Source of the DNA: Antrihabitans stalactiti
GTDB lineage: Bacteria; Actinomycetota; Actinomycetes; Mycobacteriales; Mycobacteriaceae
Reading direction: 5' to 3'
DNA length: 64,000 nucleotides
Assembly: GCF_012932915.1 (NCBI RefSeq)
Contig: NZ_VCQU01000006.1
Coordinates: 248,001 to 312,000, forward strand
Numbering within the stretch: position 1 is the stretch's first letter; each line of letters begins with the position of its first letter. A model generated the notes under the pieces. It did not search any database. It saw only the letters and a program-made list of their open reading frames with translations, and was not told the DNA's origin. The position numbers were made by a program, and so were the translations under genes. Positions 15,001-25,224 of the stretch are shown piece by piece.

Positions 15001-18000
15001 CGACGCGCCGACAGTCGCGGCGTTGGCGGTCCGCGCCGAGGAGGGCGTGGGTTGGGGAGAGCGGCCGATGCTGGTCGCGCGGTCGCGACCTGAGCGGGTG
15101 CCGTTGTCGTTGGCGCAACAGCGCATGTGGTTCTTGAACCGTTTCGATCCCGATTCGGGTGCCTACAACATTCCGATTGCGATGCGGCTGACCGGTGACC
15201 TCGATGTTGCCGCCCTCGCTGCAGCGGTTGGTGATGTGATCGGTCGGCACGAGGTGTTGCGCACCAAGTACCCCGAGTTCGAAGGAGTGCCAGCACAGAT
15301 TGTCCTGCCGAGCCTCGATGCAGGCGTAACTATCGTTCAGCAGGCGGTATCCCAAACTGAGGTGACGAAGCACGTTGCCGAGCTCGCAGCAGCCGGCTTC
15401 GACGTCACCCGCGAGGTACCGGTCCGGATTGCCTTGCTGGAGATCACCGATCACGAATTCGTGCTCGTGTTCGTGATTCATCACATCGCCGCTGACGGAT
15501 GGTCGCTGGGACCGCTCGCCCGAGATGTGATGGTCGCGTTCGCCGCCCGTTCGGAAGGTCAGGAACCACAATGGTCGCCGTTGGCTGTGCAGTACGCCGA
15601 TTACGCGCTGTGGCAGCGGGAACTGCTTGGTAGCGAGGATGATCCCGGTTCGCTGATATCGCAGCAACTCGCGTACTGGACGACAAAACTGGCTGGGCTG
15701 CCGGACCAGTTGGATCTGCCCGCTGACCGTCCGCGCCCGGCGGTTGCGTCCCAACGGGGCAGCTCGTTCGCGTTCACCGTCGATGCCGAGACGCACCGGG
15801 CGTTGGTCGATGTGGCGCGGACCAACAACGCAACGTTGTTCATCGTTGTGCACGTGGGTCTGGCGGTGTTGCTCGCGCGGTTGAGCGGGACCACTGACAT
15901 CGCGATCGGCACTCCGATAGCCGGGCGCGGTGAGCAGGCGTTGGACGACCTCGTCGGCATGTTCGTCAATACCTTGGTGTTGCGCACGAATGTCGATGGC
16001 GCGCAGCCGTTCACGAACTTGCTCGCAGGAGCTGTCGACACCGATCTGGAGGCGTTCGGTAATTCCGACCTTCCATTCGAACGGCTGGTAGAAGTACTCG
16101 ATCCGCAGCGGTCGACCGCTCGGCATCCGTTGTTCCGGGTGATGCTTGCGTTCCAGAGTCTGTCGCAGACGGACTTGCATTTCGCAGGCCTCGAGATCGG
16201 TGTCGTCGACGTCGAATTCACGGTTGCGAAATTCGATCTGCAGCTGAGTGTGGCCGAAACATTCGATCCCGAGGGCAATCCGGCTGGATTGGCGGCGTCG
16301 TTCGAGTACGCGACAGACTTGTTCGACCGATCTACAGTGGAAGGATTCGCTACCGCGCTTTCCCGCATTCTGGCTGCGGTGGTGACTGATTCGTCGATCC
16401 CGGTCGGCGATATCGAGATCCTCGGAGCGGACGAGCGTGCGTTGGTGATCGAGGGTTGGAACAGCGTCGGGGGAGTCGTCGACGCGGGTGCGACCTTGGT
16501 GTCGTTGTTCGATGCGCAAGTGGCGCGGACGCCGGATGCGGTGGCGGTGGTGTTCGGCGATGTGTCGTTGACCTTTGCGGAGTTGGATGCTCGCGCGAAT
16601 CGTTTTGCGAGGATGTTGATTTCGCTGGGCGTCGGGCCGGAGTCGTTGGTCGCAATGCTGTTGGGTCGGTCCGTGGATCTGGTGGTGGCGTTGCTTGCCG
16701 TCGTCAAGGCTGGTGGTGCGTATGTGCCGGTGGACCCGACGTATCCCGTGGAGCGGATCGGTTACACCTTGGCTGATGCGGCGCCGGTGTGTGTGATCGC
16801 CAGTGCTGATGTGGGCGTGCCGGTTTCGGTCACGGCGCCGGTGGTGCAGATCGATTCGGTGGATGTGTCGGGATTCTCCGATGCGGCAATCTTCGATGCG
16901 GATCGACTGTCTCCATTGCGATCTGAGAACACGGCCTATGTGATCTATACGTCGGGGTCGACGGGTCGGCCGAAGGGCGTGGCGGTCAGTCATCGCAACG
17001 TGGTCGAGTTGTTTGCCAATGCTGTGCCGAAGTTCGGATTCGATTCCTCCGATGTGTGGACCCTGTTTCATTCGGCGGCGTTCGACTTCTCGGTCTGGGA
17101 GTTGTGGGGTCCGATGTTGTCGGGCGGCCGGGTCGTGGTGGTCGACTACTTCACATCACGCTCGCCGCAGGATTTCGTGCAGTTGTGCCGCCACGAGGGT
17201 GTGACGGTGCTCAACCAGACGCCGTCGGCTTTCTATCAGTTCGCGGAGGCGGAGCGGGTGGCGGCCGAGGCCGGTGCGGGTCGGTTGTCATTGCGGCAAG
17301 TGATCTTCGGTGGTGAGGAGCTGGATCTGGGTCGGTTGTCGGGGTGGTTCGACCGGCACGGCGCCAGCGGTCCGCAATTGATCAATGGCTACGGGATCAC
17401 CGAAACAACCGTGTTCGTGTCGTTTGTCGACGCATCACTGGACGCAACGCATTCGGCTTCGGCGAGTGTGATCGGGCGCGCCTTGCCGGGGCTGAGTGTG
17501 TATGTGCTGGACGCTCGGATGCGTCCGGTGCCGGTGGGTGTGCCGGGTGAGTTGTATGTAGCCGGTCGGCAGTTGGCGCGCAGTTATTTCCGGCGTCCCG
17601 GGTTGAGTGCGGGTCGGTTCGTTGCCGATCCGTTCGGTGAACCGGGTTCTCGGTTGTATCGGTCCGGCGATGTGGCGCGGTGGAATGCGCAAGGGCAGTT
17701 GGAGTATCTGGGTCGGTCGGATTCGCAGGTGCAGTTGCGCGGGTTCCGGATCGAGTTGGGCGAGATCGAGTCGGCGTTGGCCCGGTTCGACGGGGTCGCG
17801 CATGCAGTGGCGGTGGTCCGGACCGATGAGTTCACCGGGGAGCGGTTGATCGGTTATGTCGTGCCGCAGGCCGGTGTGTCGGTGAATCCGGAGGATGTGA
17901 CGGACTTCGTCTCGGGGTTCTTGCCACGGTTCATGGTGCCGGACGTGGTGATGGTGCTCGACGAGTTGCCGCTGACCGTGAACGGCAAACTCGATCGCGG

Positions 18001-19066
18001 GGCCTTGCCCACCCCGACGCAGGCCACTGCGGCGGTGTACGAAGCGCCACGAACACCCCTTGAACACGCTGTCGCCGAAGCGTTCGCCGAGTTGCTGGGT
18101 GTCGACCGAGTCGGTCGGGCCGACGACTTCTTCGCACTGGGTGGCAACTCGTTGATCGCGGCGAGCGTGGCCGCCAGAATCAAGCTGGCCACGACGCTCG
18201 ACATGCCGTTGCGGTGGCTGTTCACCTACCGCACGGTGAGCGAACTTGCCGATCGGCTGGCTCGCCCGGATGTCGGTGCCGATGACGTGGCCGGCCTCGA
18301 TGTGCTGCTACCGATTCGTGCGGCGGGCGAGGGTGCACCGCTGTTCTGCATTCACCCGAACGGGGGGCTCGCGTGGCAGTATCTCGGCTTGACCCGCTAC
18401 GTCGATCCGCGATTGCGGCTGTACGGGGTGCAGTCGCCCAACATCATTCGACCCGACTCGACTTTGACGTCGATCGAGGAAATCGCCCGACGCTACGTCG
18501 CCGAGATTCGTCGCATCCAGCCCGAAGGGCCGTATCGCCTGTTCGGCTGGTCGCTGGGCGGTTCGCTGGCGCACGAGATGGCAGTCGTATTGCAGGCTGA
18601 AGGGGCGGAGGTTTCGGCGCTGGCGATGGCAGACAGCCGCCACGACATCGACCTCGGTCTCCTCGCGGACGGACTGCGATCCCTGTTCGTCTCGGCCGGT
18701 ATCGAAGTTACCGACGACCTCGACCTCACCGAGATCTCGACAACGCAGGCCGAGCAGTTCGTCGTGGCGACCCAAGCAGACAAAGCGGGTTTCACAGTCG
18801 ACCAGGTTCAGCGCATCTTCGCCGATGCGGCGCGCGCACCGATGCTCGTAAACGATTACACGCCAGGAGTATTCGAGGGCGACGTGTTGTTCTTCGGTGC
18901 GCGCCCCGATGGCCCGTCGAGTGTGAACGCGGCTTCCACGTGGCAGCCGTTCGTGACGGGCCGGATCGAGGACCATGCAATCGACGCAGACCACTCGGAC
19001 CTGATGTCTCCCGAGTCGCTGCAGATCATCGGACCGCAACTCAGCGAGTGGCTACGAGAGCGGTAG
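1..19066 (+). CDS. Non-ribosomal peptide synthetase, C-terminal part (five complete A modules and thioesterase)
   Basis: The reading frame is open from base 2, so the gene begins upstream of the window. Domain order by motif, with approximate positions: partial epimerisation domain 2-900 ([14 protein letters not shown]); C 940-2220 (HHILLDGWS); A1 2300-3800; carrier T 3850-4080 (LGGDS); E 4120-5540 (HHLVVDG); C 5590-6850; A2 6900-8460; T; C 8740-10060 (HHIACDG); A3 10100-11620; T; C 11900-13230; A4 13270-14800; T; C 15080-16420; A5 16450-18010; T 18050-18260; thioesterase 18300-19063 with GWSLGGS and a late His in DADHSD. The two C domains that follow E domains should be of the D-L type, so the residue loaded upstream of the window and the A1 residue are probably released as D forms. 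Hand alignment to the GrsA pocket gives A5 as DFWNIGGVFK, eight of ten matching threonine. A1 reads DALFVAGIMK and A2 DVWDFALVVK; I cannot assign these. A3 has YGPAE instead of YGPTE. E-C units, A2/A4 and C4/C5 are strikingly alike, which indicates module duplication. The stop lies 9 bp from the convergent fadA5 stop. The product is unknown. Confidence 0.96.
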   Translation, partial: WAHALIDAASSESRVAELPLWRSILAGPDPLLGARAFDPTRDTVATVERFDVRLPADVTTALVKTIPGLFRGGVNDGLLAGLALALVKWRALRGVVEPTALIQLEGHGREEQAVPGADLSRTVGWFTSVFPVRLNTSGLDVDDALAGGTAAGNSIKTVKEALLRIPDKGLGYGLLRHLNADTAEALSGISDGQISFNYLGQVSLAGPDGAGEAQIPWAPSARLGQLSASGDLDMPANKIIDINAVVVDGPDGPSLRASFAFATEVLSENDVRQFADLWVDALTGLAAHVRTPGAGGLTPSDVPLVSVAQSDLELFETRYPAAIDVWPLAPLQSGLLFHALLAQSSVDAYSVQVTLTLSGAVDSARLHAAAQGVLDRYTNLRTAFVTDQQGNAVQVVLDSVAVPWRAVDLSRMSAAERDSAVLNLLAEDRLTHFDVTQPPLIRFALLTLADDEFMLVVTNHHILLDGWSMPLVLRDLLVLYAARGDDSALGRVRPYRSYLAWLAEQDRQASAQLWAEALAGVERPTLLAPADPGRELSSMSEQVTMDLDAHMSAMLSTRAADLGVTLNTIVQVVWGILLGRLLGRDDVVFGATVSGRPAQLPGVESMVGLFINTLPVRVRIDPDESLDKLLQRVQSEQAALLDHHYLGLGDIAQDLGEAVVFDTLTVFESYPIDEKGLTEQASSIDGMALTAIAVQDATHYPLTLVTTVDTTVHHQLRYDSDLFDRSAITTLGERLARIVSALISPAATTAGDIDILSPDERTSLTRVSGAVGPEPVPLPVLLAQAVAANPDGVALRFEGRELSYRELDRRSNLIARELISLGIGPESFVASGIERSIESVVALWAIAKSGAAFVPVDPLYPRDRIVHMLSDSDCTVGLTIGKHRNTFPATVDWLEIDSPEFSRRIAAHSPHEISDDDRTVPLRIHHAAYSIYTSGSTGVPKGVVVTHVGLANFSAEQKHRYGISAESVTLHFASPSFDASVLELLLAVPSGATMVIAPQRIYGGEEVATLLAQEKVTHAFFTPAALATIDPAGLVDLRVVVAGGEACPPELVSQWAGANPDGLPRLYNGYGPTETSIMTNISDPLVPGHGVTIGGPIRGMRSLVLDRRLRPVPVGAAGELYLSGPQLARGYYRRPGLSAARFIADPFGENGSRLYRTGDVVRWTPDWALEYLGRSDAQVQVRGFRIELGEIESALARFDDVANAVAVVLTDENTGDRLIGYVVPRAGAVVDPLAVTSYVSEFLPRHMVPDLVIVLDALPLTPNGKLDRKALPSPEFVSTTDFRAPQTYAELVISELFAEVLGVDRVGLDDSFFALGGDSIVSIQFVSRAKLRGVVLTPRDVFERKTVAGLAEVATLTDESDAVVLQELSGAGVGWMPLTPVEAALVEGPGAFDRSSQSMVVELPAGIDRSGLTATLAAIVDRHDMLRSRLVHDNARGWGLVTSAPGSVDVDGLVLRIPIDPGRAQQDVTRAASVALAGALDRLDPSAGSMLQIVWFDQGADRPGQLLIVAHHLVVDGVSWRILLPDLASAWSQVSVGSVPALAPVGTSMRRWAHSLAEEASAPMRIAELALWRSLLAGPDPLVGNRGFDPAVDVVATVERVQVRVPADVTSALVKTIPGLFRGGVNDGLLAGLTLALVQWRRERGVVESSVLVQLEGHGREEQVVPGADLSRTVGWFTSVFPVRLDLAGIDVDDAVRGGRAAGSAVKAVKEALLSVPDKGLGYGLLRYLNAETSGVLSPLPDGQISFNYLGQVALDTDATGGPGVPWAPTAGLGELSAPSDADRPANKIIDINAIVTSGVDGPSLGASFAFAGKILSQSDVQRLADLWVEALGGLAAHANSQGAGGLTPSDVPLVSLTQRELEAFEARYPNVTDVWPLAPLQSGLFFHALLAESSVDAYSVQVVLTLSGFVDRLRLQAAAQGVLNRYANLRSAFVTDERGNTVQVVLDSVQAPWRELDLSEMLPDERDSAMAAFLAQDRLTHFDVAAPPLIRFALLDLGGTESALVVTNHHILLDGWSMPLLLRDLLALYATDGDSTILGRPRSYRSYLAWLAQQDRQLSAHAWSDALAGVEPTLIAPADPGRELSSLSEQVTIDLDEHVAAKLSVRAAEWGVTLNTIVQTSWGILLGRLLGRDDVVFGATVSGRPAALPGVESMVGLFINTLPVRVRMNPAESVEALVRRVQTAQAELLDHHYVGLSEIAQGVGAGAVFDTLSVFESYPIDEKGLIEQASAIDALTITDVSLHDATHYPLTLVTTTDTGIHLHLRYLRDLFDNAAISTLGRRLTRILSAVAVDAAAPVGSIDILTAHERHELSVARNATQHPVADGDVLAAFDAQVARTPHAVALVSGDVAWTFAEVAAGVDRLAGYLVSLGVAPEVLVGLAMRRSIDLVIGMYAVLRAGGAFVPVDPDHPASRNADIFETARPACVLTHAGSGVVVPPEVRVVEVDDLDLTDYSAAAVQGGVPAARPGNPAYAIFTSGSTGRPKGVVISRAAFLNQLEWMTDNYELSAADSYLQKTASTFDVSLWGYFVPWRAGARLVLASPDGHRDVDYLVDLIAAQRITVTDFVPSMLAVFAAQAERTRIATLRRVFVAGEALPAATVTAFGRVSAAELHNLYGPTEAAVVVTSARVVAGRRMVSIGVPNWNTQVYVLDSWLQPVPAGVTGELYLAGAQLARGYVGRADLSADRFVANPFSAAGVRMYRTGDLVSWNNSGELEYVGRVDFQVKLRGQRIELGEIETALLRVAGVAQSATTVVDTGAGDQLVGYVVAESGVALQSDDVLSDARDRLPGYMVPSVLIVLDALPLNTSGKLDRSALPKPVFEVREFRAPTTVIEEIVAGAFAEVLGVARVGLDDDFFALGGNSVIATQVVSRIGAELGTRVPVRVVFEAPTVAGLAVCVESRAEWGEGKALVAGPRPARVPLSFAQQRMWFLNQFEADSAPYNVPLIVRLTGVLDVDALGLAVSDVLRRHESLRTRYPLVDDVPVQEVLDDIPELDLTPVVASAASLSTKLSALGGASFDVSVEVPIRARLYAVGPDDHVLAVVVHHIACDGSSLRPLARDVMFAYGARSSGATPSWAQLNVQYADYAIWQREILGSAEDPTSVSAQQLGFWRNELAELPELLDLPTDRPRPPVQSFVGGRTEFSIDEDTSRALNSAACEHNTTVFMVVHAAVALLLGRLSGTNDIAVGTPVAGRTHPEFEPLIGMFVNTVVLRTRIDPDSTFEDFLAEIRRTDIAALDHADLPFEWLVDDLSPARSTAHGPLFQTLLVFQNYAATQFHLPGLTVSGVDAEVDTAKFDLQITFEERFDDAGLSAGMYGSFLYAADLFDRSTVEAFARRLLRIMNSIVEDTSIALDRIDMLGPVEFDHVVRELNRTSHGTPDVTLVDMFDAQVARDRAAPAVSFEGETVTYGQFAARVNQLARKLIAEGVGPETVVGVAIRRSVDLVVAVHAVLAAGGVYLPLDPDLPVERGRYVLESATPRAVLTTSREGVDLPSEVHVLEVDRLDLSVYPDGPISPDERVAELRPQNTAYLIFTSGSTGRPKGVMLTHEATASQLCWAQALYPLDESDVVLNKTPISFDISIWEMLWTLQTGAQLVVAAPDGHRDPDYLAELIASSNITTVHFVPSMLDAYMNAVAGISDTVRRVFVAGEALNPDTVSRFMKCSTAELHNWYGPAEAEVVTSWAAREPGAVVPIGAPVWNMQALVLDSRLRPVPVGVTGELYLAGTQLARGYVGRADLSADRFVANPFGTAGDRMYRTGDLVSWNTSGELEYVGRSDFQVKLRGQRIELGEIEAALTAQPSIAQAVVVLRTDPRSGDQLVGYVVGAPDSVVDVGELRSALADRLPSYMVPTAVVVLDVFPLNASGKLDRAALPDPVFEAKVFRAASTPVEEIVADVFADVLGVERVGADDDFFALGGNSLNATRVVSRIGAALGARVPVRVVFEAPTVAELAVRVEERTGWGARPALVAWERPSRVPLSLAQQRMWFLNRFDPDSAAYNLPVAIRLTGALDVGALAAAVDDVIDRHEVLRTVYTEVDGVPSQVVVPGPGSYANLVPTVVSDAELAERVGDLVSAGFDVTSEVPIRIALLQITDREFVLVFVIHHIAADGWSMGPLARDVMAAFAARSMGEVPQWAPLPVQYADFSLWQRALLGDEDDPSSLLTQQQAYWTEQLFGLPDRLELPFDRPRPSVASHRGGSIGFEIDAATHAALVELARTNNATLFIVVHVGLAVLLARLSGSQDIVIGTPVAGRGEKELDDLVGMFVNTLVLRTEVSGARSFADLLAQFTETDLQAFSNADVPFERLVEVLQPQRSAAWHPLFQVMLTLRNLAAPELEFAGLEMGLVEFDTAVSKFDLQLSLAETFDPDGKPSGLSASFDYAADLFDPSTVITLGQRLTRILTTLVADVTTPVGSVDILTESERHELLLARNATEHRIVDGDVLTAFDEQVRRAPDAVALVFDGAQWTYRDVADGVDRLARYLTSVGVGPEKLVGLAMRRSVDLVIGMYAVLRAGGAFVPVDPDHPVARNADIFDAARPVCVLSNSELGLVVPAGVPVIRVDELDLSNSAGPVSGAQHVRPENPAYVIFTSGSTGRPKGVVVSRSAFVNHLEWMTHTYALSADDAYLQKTATTFDVSMWGYFVPWQSGSRLILASPDGHRDVDYMVDLIAEHRVTVTDFVPSMLAVFVAHADRARIASLRCVFVIGEALGAATVDAFGRITDAQLHNLYGPTEAAVAVTAAQAVPGGPTVSIGAPNWNTQVFVLDSRLQPVPSGVTGELYLAGAQLARGYVARPDLSADRFVANPFGESGSQMYRTGDLVSWDKSGVLQYIGRSDFQVKFRGQRIELGEIEVALNAVPDVRQSASAVVHSDAGEQLVGYVVAMPGVVLDPARVRSSVTDRLPSYMVPSVVLVLDAFPLNVSGKLDRKALPVPVFEARAFRAPSTPVEEIVAGVFADVLGVARAGLDDDFFALGGNSLTATQVVSRIGSALRIRVPVRAIFDAPTVAALAVRAEEGVGWGERPMLVARSRPERVPLSLAQQRMWFLNRFDPDSGAYNIPIAMRLTGDLDVAALAAAVGDVIGRHEVLRTKYPEFEGVPAQIVLPSLDAGVTIVQQAVSQTEVTKHVAELAAAGFDVTREVPVRIALLEITDHEFVLVFVIHHIAADGWSLGPLARDVMVAFAARSEGQEPQWSPLAVQYADYALWQRELLGSEDDPGSLISQQLAYWTTKLAGLPDQLDLPADRPRPAVASQRGSSFAFTVDAETHRALVDVARTNNATLFIVVHVGLAVLLARLSGTTDIAIGTPIAGRGEQALDDLVGMFVNTLVLRTNVDGAQPFTNLLAGAVDTDLEAFGNSDLPFERLVEVLDPQRSTARHPLFRVMLAFQSLSQTDLHFAGLEIGVVDVEFTVAKFDLQLSVAETFDPEGNPAGLAASFEYATDLFDRSTVEGFATALSRILAAVVTDSSIPVGDIEILGADERALVIEGWNSVGGVVDAGATLVSLFDAQVARTPDAVAVVFGDVSLTFAELDARANRFARMLISLGVGPESLVAMLLGRSVDLVVALLAVVKAGGAYVPVDPTYPVERIGYTLADAAPVCVIASADVGVPVSVTAPVVQIDSVDVSGFSDAAIFDADRLSPLRSENTAYVIYTSGSTGRPKGVAVSHRNVVELFANAVPKFGFDSSDVWTLFHSAAFDFSVWELWGPMLSGGRVVVVDYFTSRSPQDFVQLCRHEGVTVLNQTPSAFYQFAEAERVAAEAGAGRLSLRQVIFGGEELDLGRLSGWFDRHGASGPQLINGYGITETTVFVSFVDASLDATHSASASVIGRALPGLSVYVLDARMRPVPVGVPGELYVAGRQLARSYFRRPGLSAGRFVADPFGEPGSRLYRSGDVARWNAQGQLEYLGRSDSQVQLRGFRIELGEIESALARFDGVAHAVAVVRTDEFTGERLIGYVVPQAGVSVNPEDVTDFVSGFLPRFMVPDVVMVLDELPLTVNGKLDRGALPTPTQATAAVYEAPRTPLEHAVAEAFAELLGVDRVGRADDFFALGGNSLIAASVAARIKLATTLDMPLRWLFTYRTVSELADRLARPDVGADDVAGLDVLLPIRAAGEGAPLFCIHPNGGLAWQYLGLTRYVDPRLRLYGVQSPNIIRPDSTLTSIEEIARRYVAEIRRIQPEGPYRLFGWSLGGSLAHEMAVVLQAEGAEVSALAMADSRHDIDLGLLADGLRSLFVSAGIEVTDDLDLTEISTTQAEQFVVATQADKAGFTVDQVQRIFADAARAPMLVNDYTPGVFEGDVLFFGARPDGPSSVNAASTWQPFVTGRIEDHAIDADHSDLMSPESLQIIGPQLSEWLRER

Positions 19067-19075
19067 GTCCGCTCG

Positions 19076-20284
<1,209 letters not shown>

Positions 20285-20344
20285 TTAGGCAAGCGGCTAC
20301 CAGCGGTTTCTTCCACACCTCGGCCACCTGTGCTTCAATGCATA

Positions 20345-20358
20345 TAGAACGTGTTACA
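20345..20358. promoter_or_regulatory. KstR-type operator, cyp125 side
   Basis: TAGAACGTGTTACA has a perfect left half and one change in the right half. It lies 40 bp upstream of the chosen cyp125 GTG and 63 bp from the fadA5-side site. Each divergent promoter therefore appears to have its own operator. Confidence 0.82.
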
Positions 20359-20398
20359 GATCACGTCGCTAAGACGACAGCAGATGCAGGAGACAACG

Positions 20399-21640
20399 GT
20401 GTCACAACCTCACCTTCCCGCTGGATTCGATTTCACCGACCCGGACGTCTATGCCGAGCGGGTGCCCTTCGAGGAGTACGCCGAGCTTCGGCGGACCGCT
20501 CCGGTCTGGTGGAATGCGCAATCGCTCGATGTAGGCGGATTCCACGACGGGGGATTTTGGGTCGTCTCCAAGCACGCAGATGTACGCGATGTGTCGCGGC
20601 GTGCGGTGTTCTCGACGCACGAAAACACGGCGATCCCGCGCTTCAACGACGACATCCCGCGCGAGAACATCGATCAGCAGCGCTTCATCCTGATCAACAA
20701 GGACGCGCCCGAGCACACCAAGCTGCGCAAGCTGGTGTCGCGCGGCTTCACCCCTCGCGCGATCAACAGTCTGCGCGACGAACTCGCGAGCCGAGCCGAA
20801 AAGATCGTGACTGCGGCAGCCCAGTCGGGTGCGGGTGATTTCGTCACGCAGGTGGCATGCGAACTGCCATTGCAGGCCATCGCCGAGCTGATCGGCATCC
20901 CGCAAGAAGACCGCATGAAGGTCTTCGATTGGTCCAACCAGATGACGTCGTACGACGATCCCGATTGCGATGTCGATCCGCGCATGGCGTCGATGGAGAT
21001 CCTCGGTTATGCGTATCAAATGGCCGCCGAGCGAAAGAAGTGCCCGGCCGACGACATCCTCACCAGGCTGATCGAGGCCGATGTCGACGGTGACGAACTG
21101 AGCCCGGAGGAGTTCGGCTTCTTCGTCATCCTGCTCGCCGTCGCGGGCAACGAGACGACCCGCAACGCGATAACGCATGGCATGGCTGCGTTCATCGAGA
21201 ACCCAGATCAGTGGGAGCTCTACAAGCGTGAGCGGCCGGCTACGGCGGCCGACGAGATCATCCGGTGGGCGACGCCGGTGACGTCGTTCCAACGAACTGC
21301 ATTGGAGGACACCGAGATCTCGGGTGTCCAGATCAAAAAGGGTCAGCGCGTCGTCATGCTCTACAGCTCGGCCAACTTCGACGAAGACGTGTTCGAGAAC
21401 CCGACGAAGTTCGACATCAAGCGCGACCCGAACCCGCATGTGTCGTTCGGTGGCACGGGTGCGCACTTCTGCCTCGGCGCCAACCTCGCGCGGCTCGAGA
21501 TCGATCTGATCTTCAACGCGATCGCCGACCATCTCCCAGACATCACCAAGGCCGGTCCTGAGCGTCGGCTACGGTCCGGTTGGCTCAACGGGATCAAGGA
21601 ATTCCAGGTCGATTACCAGACCTGCCCGGTCCCGCATTAA
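20399..21640 (+). CDS. cyp125: Steroid C26(27)-monooxygenase, cytochrome P450 CYP125
   Basis: Predicted 413-residue P450. CYP125 hydroxylates and further oxidises the terminal methyl of cholesterol or cholestenone to the 26-oic acid, the first step of side-chain degradation. Visible motifs are AGNETT (oxygen-binding I helix), EIIR (ExxR, K helix) and FGGTGAHFCLG (heme Cys loop). The phrases LDVGGFHDGGFW, ERLRSGWLNGIK-like ending and PIPRF region track the M. tuberculosis CYP125A1 sequence, so the subfamily call is strong. The GTG at 20399 is preferred because AGGAG ends 6 bases before it; ATG 20384 and a GTG inside the operator are in frame but lack this spacing. Electron supply could come from the ferredoxin encoded at 41071. 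The gene ends just before a long bidirectional hairpin. Confidence 0.93.
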   Translation: MSQPHLPAGFDFTDPDVYAERVPFEEYAELRRTAPVWWNAQSLDVGGFHDGGFWVVSKHADVRDVSRRAVFSTHENTAIPRFNDDIPRENIDQQRFILINKDAPEHTKLRKLVSRGFTPRAINSLRDELASRAEKIVTAAAQSGAGDFVTQVACELPLQAIAELIGIPQEDRMKVFDWSNQMTSYDDPDCDVDPRMASMEILGYAYQMAAERKKCPADDILTRLIEADVDGDELSPEEFGFFVILLAVAGNETTRNAITHGMAAFIENPDQWELYKRERPATAADEIIRWATPVTSFQRTALEDTEISGVQIKKGQRVVMLYSSANFDEDVFENPTKFDIKRDPNPHVSFGGTGAHFCLGANLARLEIDLIFNAIADHLPDITKAGPERRLRSGWLNGIKEFQVDYQTCPVPH

Positions 21641-21646
21641 CCACAG

Positions 21647-21692
21647 CTCGTGAGTCTTTTCGGAGTCCCTGGACTCCGAAAAGACTCACGAG
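21647..21692. terminator. Bidirectional terminator hairpin between cyp125 and the convergent SnoaL-like gene
   Basis: Perfect 22-bp inverted repeat (21647-21668 and 21671-21692) with a 2-base loop. The stem contains GTGAGTCTTTTCGGAGTC, so an A/T stretch lies inside the stem on both strands. It sits between two convergent stops and can serve both genes. The core is nearly the same as the hairpin at 38603-38648. Confidence 0.85.
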
Positions 21693-21694
21693 GG

Positions 21695-22102
21695 TTAGAC
21701 GGGCTTGGCGGTCCGCATTGCGCGGTCGACCTCCCAAAAGGCGCGCAGCGCTAGGATTTTGCCCGCTGAATCGACACGGTAGGTGAAAACACCTTCGGCG
21801 TCGATCTGCATACCGCCGATCACCGAGCGAATCTTGCCGGTGAAGACCACCTCGCTGCCGCAGGCGAACGAATCGTCGAAGAGGAACTCGATCGAGTCCG
21901 TCTTGGCGATGGCCATGTCCCAGAACGCGGCAATCGCCTCGCGGCCATGGTGGCCCTTGCCCTCTGGATCGAAACCTGATGGACCGACGGGGTCTTCGAC
22001 CCAGCCGTCGGCCGCGAACAGGTCCAGCCAGGCGTCCTTGTCCTTGGCGCGCACCGCCGCCTGCGAGGCGGAACCGGCAACTCGAGCGGGGTGGTCTGGC
22101 AT
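21695..22102 (-). CDS. SnoaL/ketosteroid-isomerase-like protein (NTF2 fold)
   Basis: Predicted 135-residue protein resembling the steroid delta-isomerase/SnoaL_2 group. It has an N-terminal helix with DKDAWLDLFAADGWVEDPVG, a central region ending HHGREAIAAFWD, and beta strands to a C-terminal AFWEVDRAMR. Family members are small cone-shaped enzymes or binding proteins acting on polycyclic or steroid ligands; the exact reaction cannot be read from sequence. It is the last gene of the minus-strand operon that begins with the DUF35 gene, 14 bp after the F420-type oxidoreductase. ATG 22102 gives the usual family length; a longer open frame continues upstream inside the preceding gene and is a shadow. 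A weak GAAGGG precedes the start. Confidence 0.82.
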   Translation of the reverse strand: MPDHPARVAGSASQAAVRAKDKDAWLDLFAADGWVEDPVGPSGFDPEGKGHHGREAIAAFWDMAIAKTDSIEFLFDDSFACGSEVVFTGKIRSVIGGMQIDAEGVFTYRVDSAGKILALRAFWEVDRAMRTAKPV

Positions 22103-22116
22103 GGTGGCCCTTCGTC

Positions 22117-22980
22117 TTAGGTGATGTTCTCCGCAGCGAACTTGCGCAACGAATCCTGCTTCGCTTCGAGAGGACCGTCGAACGGAACGCCGTCGAAGAG
22201 CCACGGCACGACGATGGCGTCGGTGATGCCGGCCTGCCCCATCTCCTCGTAGCCGTTCTTGCCCCAGCGGTCGATGCAGACGGCCTGAATCTCGAACGGC
22301 ACGTCGGCCCTGCCGTATTCGGCTCTGAGCGTGTCCAGCCGCGCCATCGTCGCGACCAGCTCGTCGAACTTCATCATCGCCGAACACCAGCCGTCGCCAA
22401 CTCGTGCGGCTCGTCGCAGTGCCGGTTCGGTATGACCGCCGACGTAGAACGGAACTGGTTGAGCCGGTGCAGGACTCATCTGCAACTTGTCGAATTCGTA
22501 GAATTTGCCGTGGAATTCGACCATACCGCCGCCGAGAACGAGCTTGAGCACCTCGATCATCTCGTCGACTCGGGCGCCCTTGTGGTCCATCGGGGCGCCG
22601 CACCACTCGAACTCCTCGGGTGCCCAGCCGATTCCGACACCCAACCCGAATCGGTTGCCAGTCATCGCCGCGACGGACCCGACCTGCCGTGCGAGCAGCA
22701 ACGGGTTGCGAGAGCCCAGCTTGAGCACGTTCGAGTAGAAGCGGATCGTCGAGGTCACCGCTGCCATCGCTGTTGCGCCGATGAGCGGATCGACCCAAGG
22801 CGTCTCGGCGTTCCACATGCGAGAACCGTCGGGCGTGTAGGGGTACTTCGCCGCAGCGGTTTCCATGAAGAAGAGCGAATCCGGCAATGCGATCGATGAG
22901 AAACCGCACTCTTCAGCGGTTTTCGCAAGTTCGGGCAACTGTTCGAGCGGACTCATGGCGATGCCGAGCGTGAACTTCAC
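22117..22980 (-). CDS. Luciferase-like (LLM) F420-dependent oxidoreductase
   Basis: Predicted 287-residue TIM-barrel protein of the bacterial luciferase-like monooxygenase superfamily, F420-dependent branch. The sequence begins KFTLGIAMSP and shows LARQVGSVAAMTGNRFGLGVGIGW, the glycine-rich stretch typical of this group. Relatives oxidise or reduce hydroxyl, keto or enoyl groups with coenzyme F420; the substrate here is probably a sterol metabolite, inferred only from context. The GTG start at 22980 overlaps the Ltp3 TGA (GTGA), and GGGAG lies about 8 bases upstream, so translational coupling is likely. It is distinct from the second LLM protein at 26274. Confidence 0.86.
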   Translation of the reverse strand: MKFTLGIAMSPLEQLPELAKTAEECGFSSIALPDSLFFMETAAAKYPYTPDGSRMWNAETPWVDPLIGATAMAAVTSTIRFYSNVLKLGSRNPLLLARQVGSVAAMTGNRFGLGVGIGWAPEEFEWCGAPMDHKGARVDEMIEVLKLVLGGGMVEFHGKFYEFDKLQMSPAPAQPVPFYVGGHTEPALRRAARVGDGWCSAMMKFDELVATMARLDTLRAEYGRADVPFEIQAVCIDRWGKNGYEEMGQAGITDAIVVPWLFDGVPFDGPLEAKQDSLRKFAAENIT

Positions 22981-24167
22981 TGTGAACTCCCGTTGCTGTT
23001 CGGACGGTCCGCGCCGACGACCCACATCGAGAAGTACTGGGAACCACCGCCGTACGCATGGCCGAGGGCCTTTCGGGCGCCCGCCACCTGGTGGTCACCA
23101 GCGCGACCCATCACCTGCATCGCCGCCTCGGCGAACCTGATCAGTCCGGACGCGCCGATCGGGTTGGACGACAGCACCCCGCCCGACGGGTTGACCGGCA
23201 GTTGCCCGCCGATCGCCGTCTCGCCTGCCTCCGTCAGCTTCCAGCCGTCGCCTTCCGGTGTGAAGCCGAGGTTTTCCAGCCACATCGGTTCGAACCACGA
23301 GAAGGGAACGTAGATTTCTGCGGCGTCGATCTCGTTGAGCGGGTCGGTGATTCCGGCAGCACGCCACAAGGCCGCCGCTGCATCACGCCCTGCTTGCGGG
23401 TTCACCTGATCTCGCCCAGCGAAGGTGGTGGGTTCCGTGCGCATTGCGGTCGCATGGACCCAGGCAACCCCGCGTCCCTCGGCTTCGACCTTTCGCGCGG
23501 CCTCTTCGTCCCCGATCACGATCGCGCAAGCGCCGTCGGACGACGGGCAGGTCTCGTCGTAGCGGATCGGGTCCCACAACATCTGCGACGCCTGGACCGA
23601 CTCGAGGGAGATGTCAGGTTGCTTGAGGTGTGCGTAGGGATTTCGGCTGCCGTTCTGCCGGTCCTTGACCGCGACCATGGCGCCGACATGGGTCGGTGCG
23701 CCGGACCGCCTGATGTAGGACCGTACGTGCGGTGCGAAGTATCCACCTGCGCCTGCACCGACCGGCATGTTGAACGGCACCGGAATCGACAAGGCCCACA
23801 TGGCATTCGACTCAGATTGCTTTTCCCACGCGACCGCGAGTACCCGCTTGTGCACGCCTGCTTGCACGAGGCTCGCCGCGACGCACCCGGTCGACCCGCC
23901 GACGGACCCCGCGGTGTGGACTCTGATCAGCGGCTTGCCGGTCGCGCCGAGTGCGTCGGCCATGAACAGTTCGGGCATCATGACGCCCTCGAACAGGTCG
24001 GGCGCTTTGCCGACGACTACCGCGTCGATGTCCTTCAGCGTGAGACCCGCGTCGACAAGGGCACGGTCGATCGCTTCGCGGCACAGGCCAGACATCGTGA
24101 CGTCGTGTCGCTTGGCGACGTAGTGGGTCTGGCCGGTGCCGAGCACTGCGGCGAGTTGCTTGGTCAT
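22977..24167 (-). CDS. ltp3: Thiolase-fold lipid-transfer protein Ltp3 (sterol side-chain aldolase component)
   Basis: Predicted 396-residue SCP-x/thiolase-like protein. It aligns by eye with M. tuberculosis Rv3523 almost end to end: KLAAVLGTGQT-like start, APDLFEGVMMPELFMADA, HTAGSVGGSTG, NPSGGVLSSNPIGASG, GHAYGGGSQYFSMW. Proteins of this type work with a DUF35 partner as retro-aldolases or thiolases. Ltp3 and Ltp4 have been linked to removal of C24-branched sterol side chains in Rhodococcus. The ATG at 24167 overlaps the ltp4 TGA (ATGA); the open frame extends further to 24554 but that extension lies within ltp4. The gene is third in the DUF35-ltp4-ltp3-LLM-SnoaL operon. Confidence 0.9.
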   Translation of the reverse strand: MTKQLAAVLGTGQTHYVAKRHDVTMSGLCREAIDRALVDAGLTLKDIDAVVVGKAPDLFEGVMMPELFMADALGATGKPLIRVHTAGSVGGSTGCVAASLVQAGVHKRVLAVAWEKQSESNAMWALSIPVPFNMPVGAGAGGYFAPHVRSYIRRSGAPTHVGAMVAVKDRQNGSRNPYAHLKQPDISLESVQASQMLWDPIRYDETCPSSDGACAIVIGDEEAARKVEAEGRGVAWVHATAMRTEPTTFAGRDQVNPQAGRDAAAALWRAAGITDPLNEIDAAEIYVPFSWFEPMWLENLGFTPEGDGWKLTEAGETAIGGQLPVNPSGGVLSSNPIGASGLIRFAEAAMQVMGRAGDHQVAGARKALGHAYGGGSQYFSMWVVGADRPNSNGSSQ

Positions 24168-25213
24168 CCGCGCCCCTCCATGACGGCTACCAGATTCTGT
24201 TGCAGCACTGGACCACTCGTGGCGTGCGCGAGAACTCGACCCGCGCTGCCGCTCATGATCTGCTTGGCCGCGAAACCGATCCGTTCCAGGCCCGCAGCGA
24301 ACATCGGGTTCGCGGCGAGTGGACCACCGGAAGGGTTGATCACGGTGCGTGAGTCCATCCCCATCGCTTCTTCGAGAATCAGTTGCTGATGTGTGAACGG
24401 TGCATACAACTCGGCGACGTCCAACGAGTTGTCGCCTTTGGTCGCGGCCTTCGCCGCCGCGGTTGTCGATGGTGACACCGTGAGGTCCCGCGCGCCGAGG
24501 TTCGGCGAATCGATGCGGTGCTCCAGGCCGGTGATCCAGGCGGGGTTTTCGCACAGTTCGCGAGCACGGTCACCGGAGGCGAGGATGATTGCGGCGGCGC
24601 CGTCGGTGATCGGCGCGCAATCATGCTTACGCAACGGATCTGCGACGAACGGGGTGGCGAGCAGGGCGTCGATGTCGACAGGTCCGCTCCGAAGGCCTTG
24701 CGCTGCGGCGCGACTGGCGATGGCCACCTCGGCCATCGAACGCTCGGTCCACTTGCCCGCGTCGAGACCGGCTCGCGCCTGCAACCCTGCCAGGGCAAGG
24801 GAATCAGGCCACAGCGGTGCGACGACGTACGGATCGAGCTGCATCGCAAGAACTTTGCGTAGGTTTCCGGCCGACGACTTGCCGAAGCCGTAGACCAACG
24901 CTGTATCGACCTCGCCGGTAAGCAATTTGATCCACGCCTCATAGAAGGCCCACGCCGCGTCCATCTCGACGTGCGACTCGTTGACCGGCGGCACAGCGCC
25001 GACCGCATCGATTGCCGAAATGAACGAGAAGGCACGTCCGGCCAGGTAGTCCGACGATCCGGAGCACCAGAAACCGATGTCTTCCTTGGTGATTCCCAGT
25101 TCGGCGTAGAGCGATTGGAAACACGGCACGAGCATTTCGACGCCGTTCGTTGTGCCGTCGGTCGCGCGCACATGCGGTGCGTGGGCGAATCCGACGACTG
25201 CTACGTCAGTCAC
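24164..25213 (-). CDS. ltp4: Thiolase-fold lipid-transfer protein Ltp4 (sterol side-chain aldolase component)
   Basis: Predicted 349-residue thiolase-like protein, close in length to M. tuberculosis Ltp4 (Rv3522). Visible family blocks are DIGFWCSGSSDYLAGRAFSF near residue 45, VYGFGKSSAG, APITDGAAAIILASGDRA, NPSGGPLAANPMFAAGLERIG, and a C-terminal HATSGPVLQQN. It probably pairs with Ltp3 and the upstream DUF35 protein in aldol or thiolytic cleavage of sterol side chains, which is a family inference. GTG 25213 has GAGGAG about 7 bases upstream and starts 11 bp after the DUF35 stop. The 837-codon open frame reaching 26677 is an artefact of reading through the antisense of its neighbours. Confidence 0.88.
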   Translation of the reverse strand: MTDVAVVGFAHAPHVRATDGTTNGVEMLVPCFQSLYAELGITKEDIGFWCSGSSDYLAGRAFSFISAIDAVGAVPPVNESHVEMDAAWAFYEAWIKLLTGEVDTALVYGFGKSSAGNLRKVLAMQLDPYVVAPLWPDSLALAGLQARAGLDAGKWTERSMAEVAIASRAAAQGLRSGPVDIDALLATPFVADPLRKHDCAPITDGAAAIILASGDRARELCENPAWITGLEHRIDSPNLGARDLTVSPSTTAAAKAATKGDNSLDVAELYAPFTHQQLILEEAMGMDSRTVINPSGGPLAANPMFAAGLERIGFAAKQIMSGSAGRVLAHATSGPVLQQNLVAVMEGRG

Positions 25214-25224
25214 CAGGTCACTCC

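Noticed and set aside
13946-17071. 1041-codon minus-strand open frame, and a similar 612-codon one at 9350-11188
   Set aside because: Both are antisense to adenylation and condensation domains of the peptide synthetase. They are rich in His, Arg and Gln as expected for the complement of GC-rich coding sequence, with no domain.
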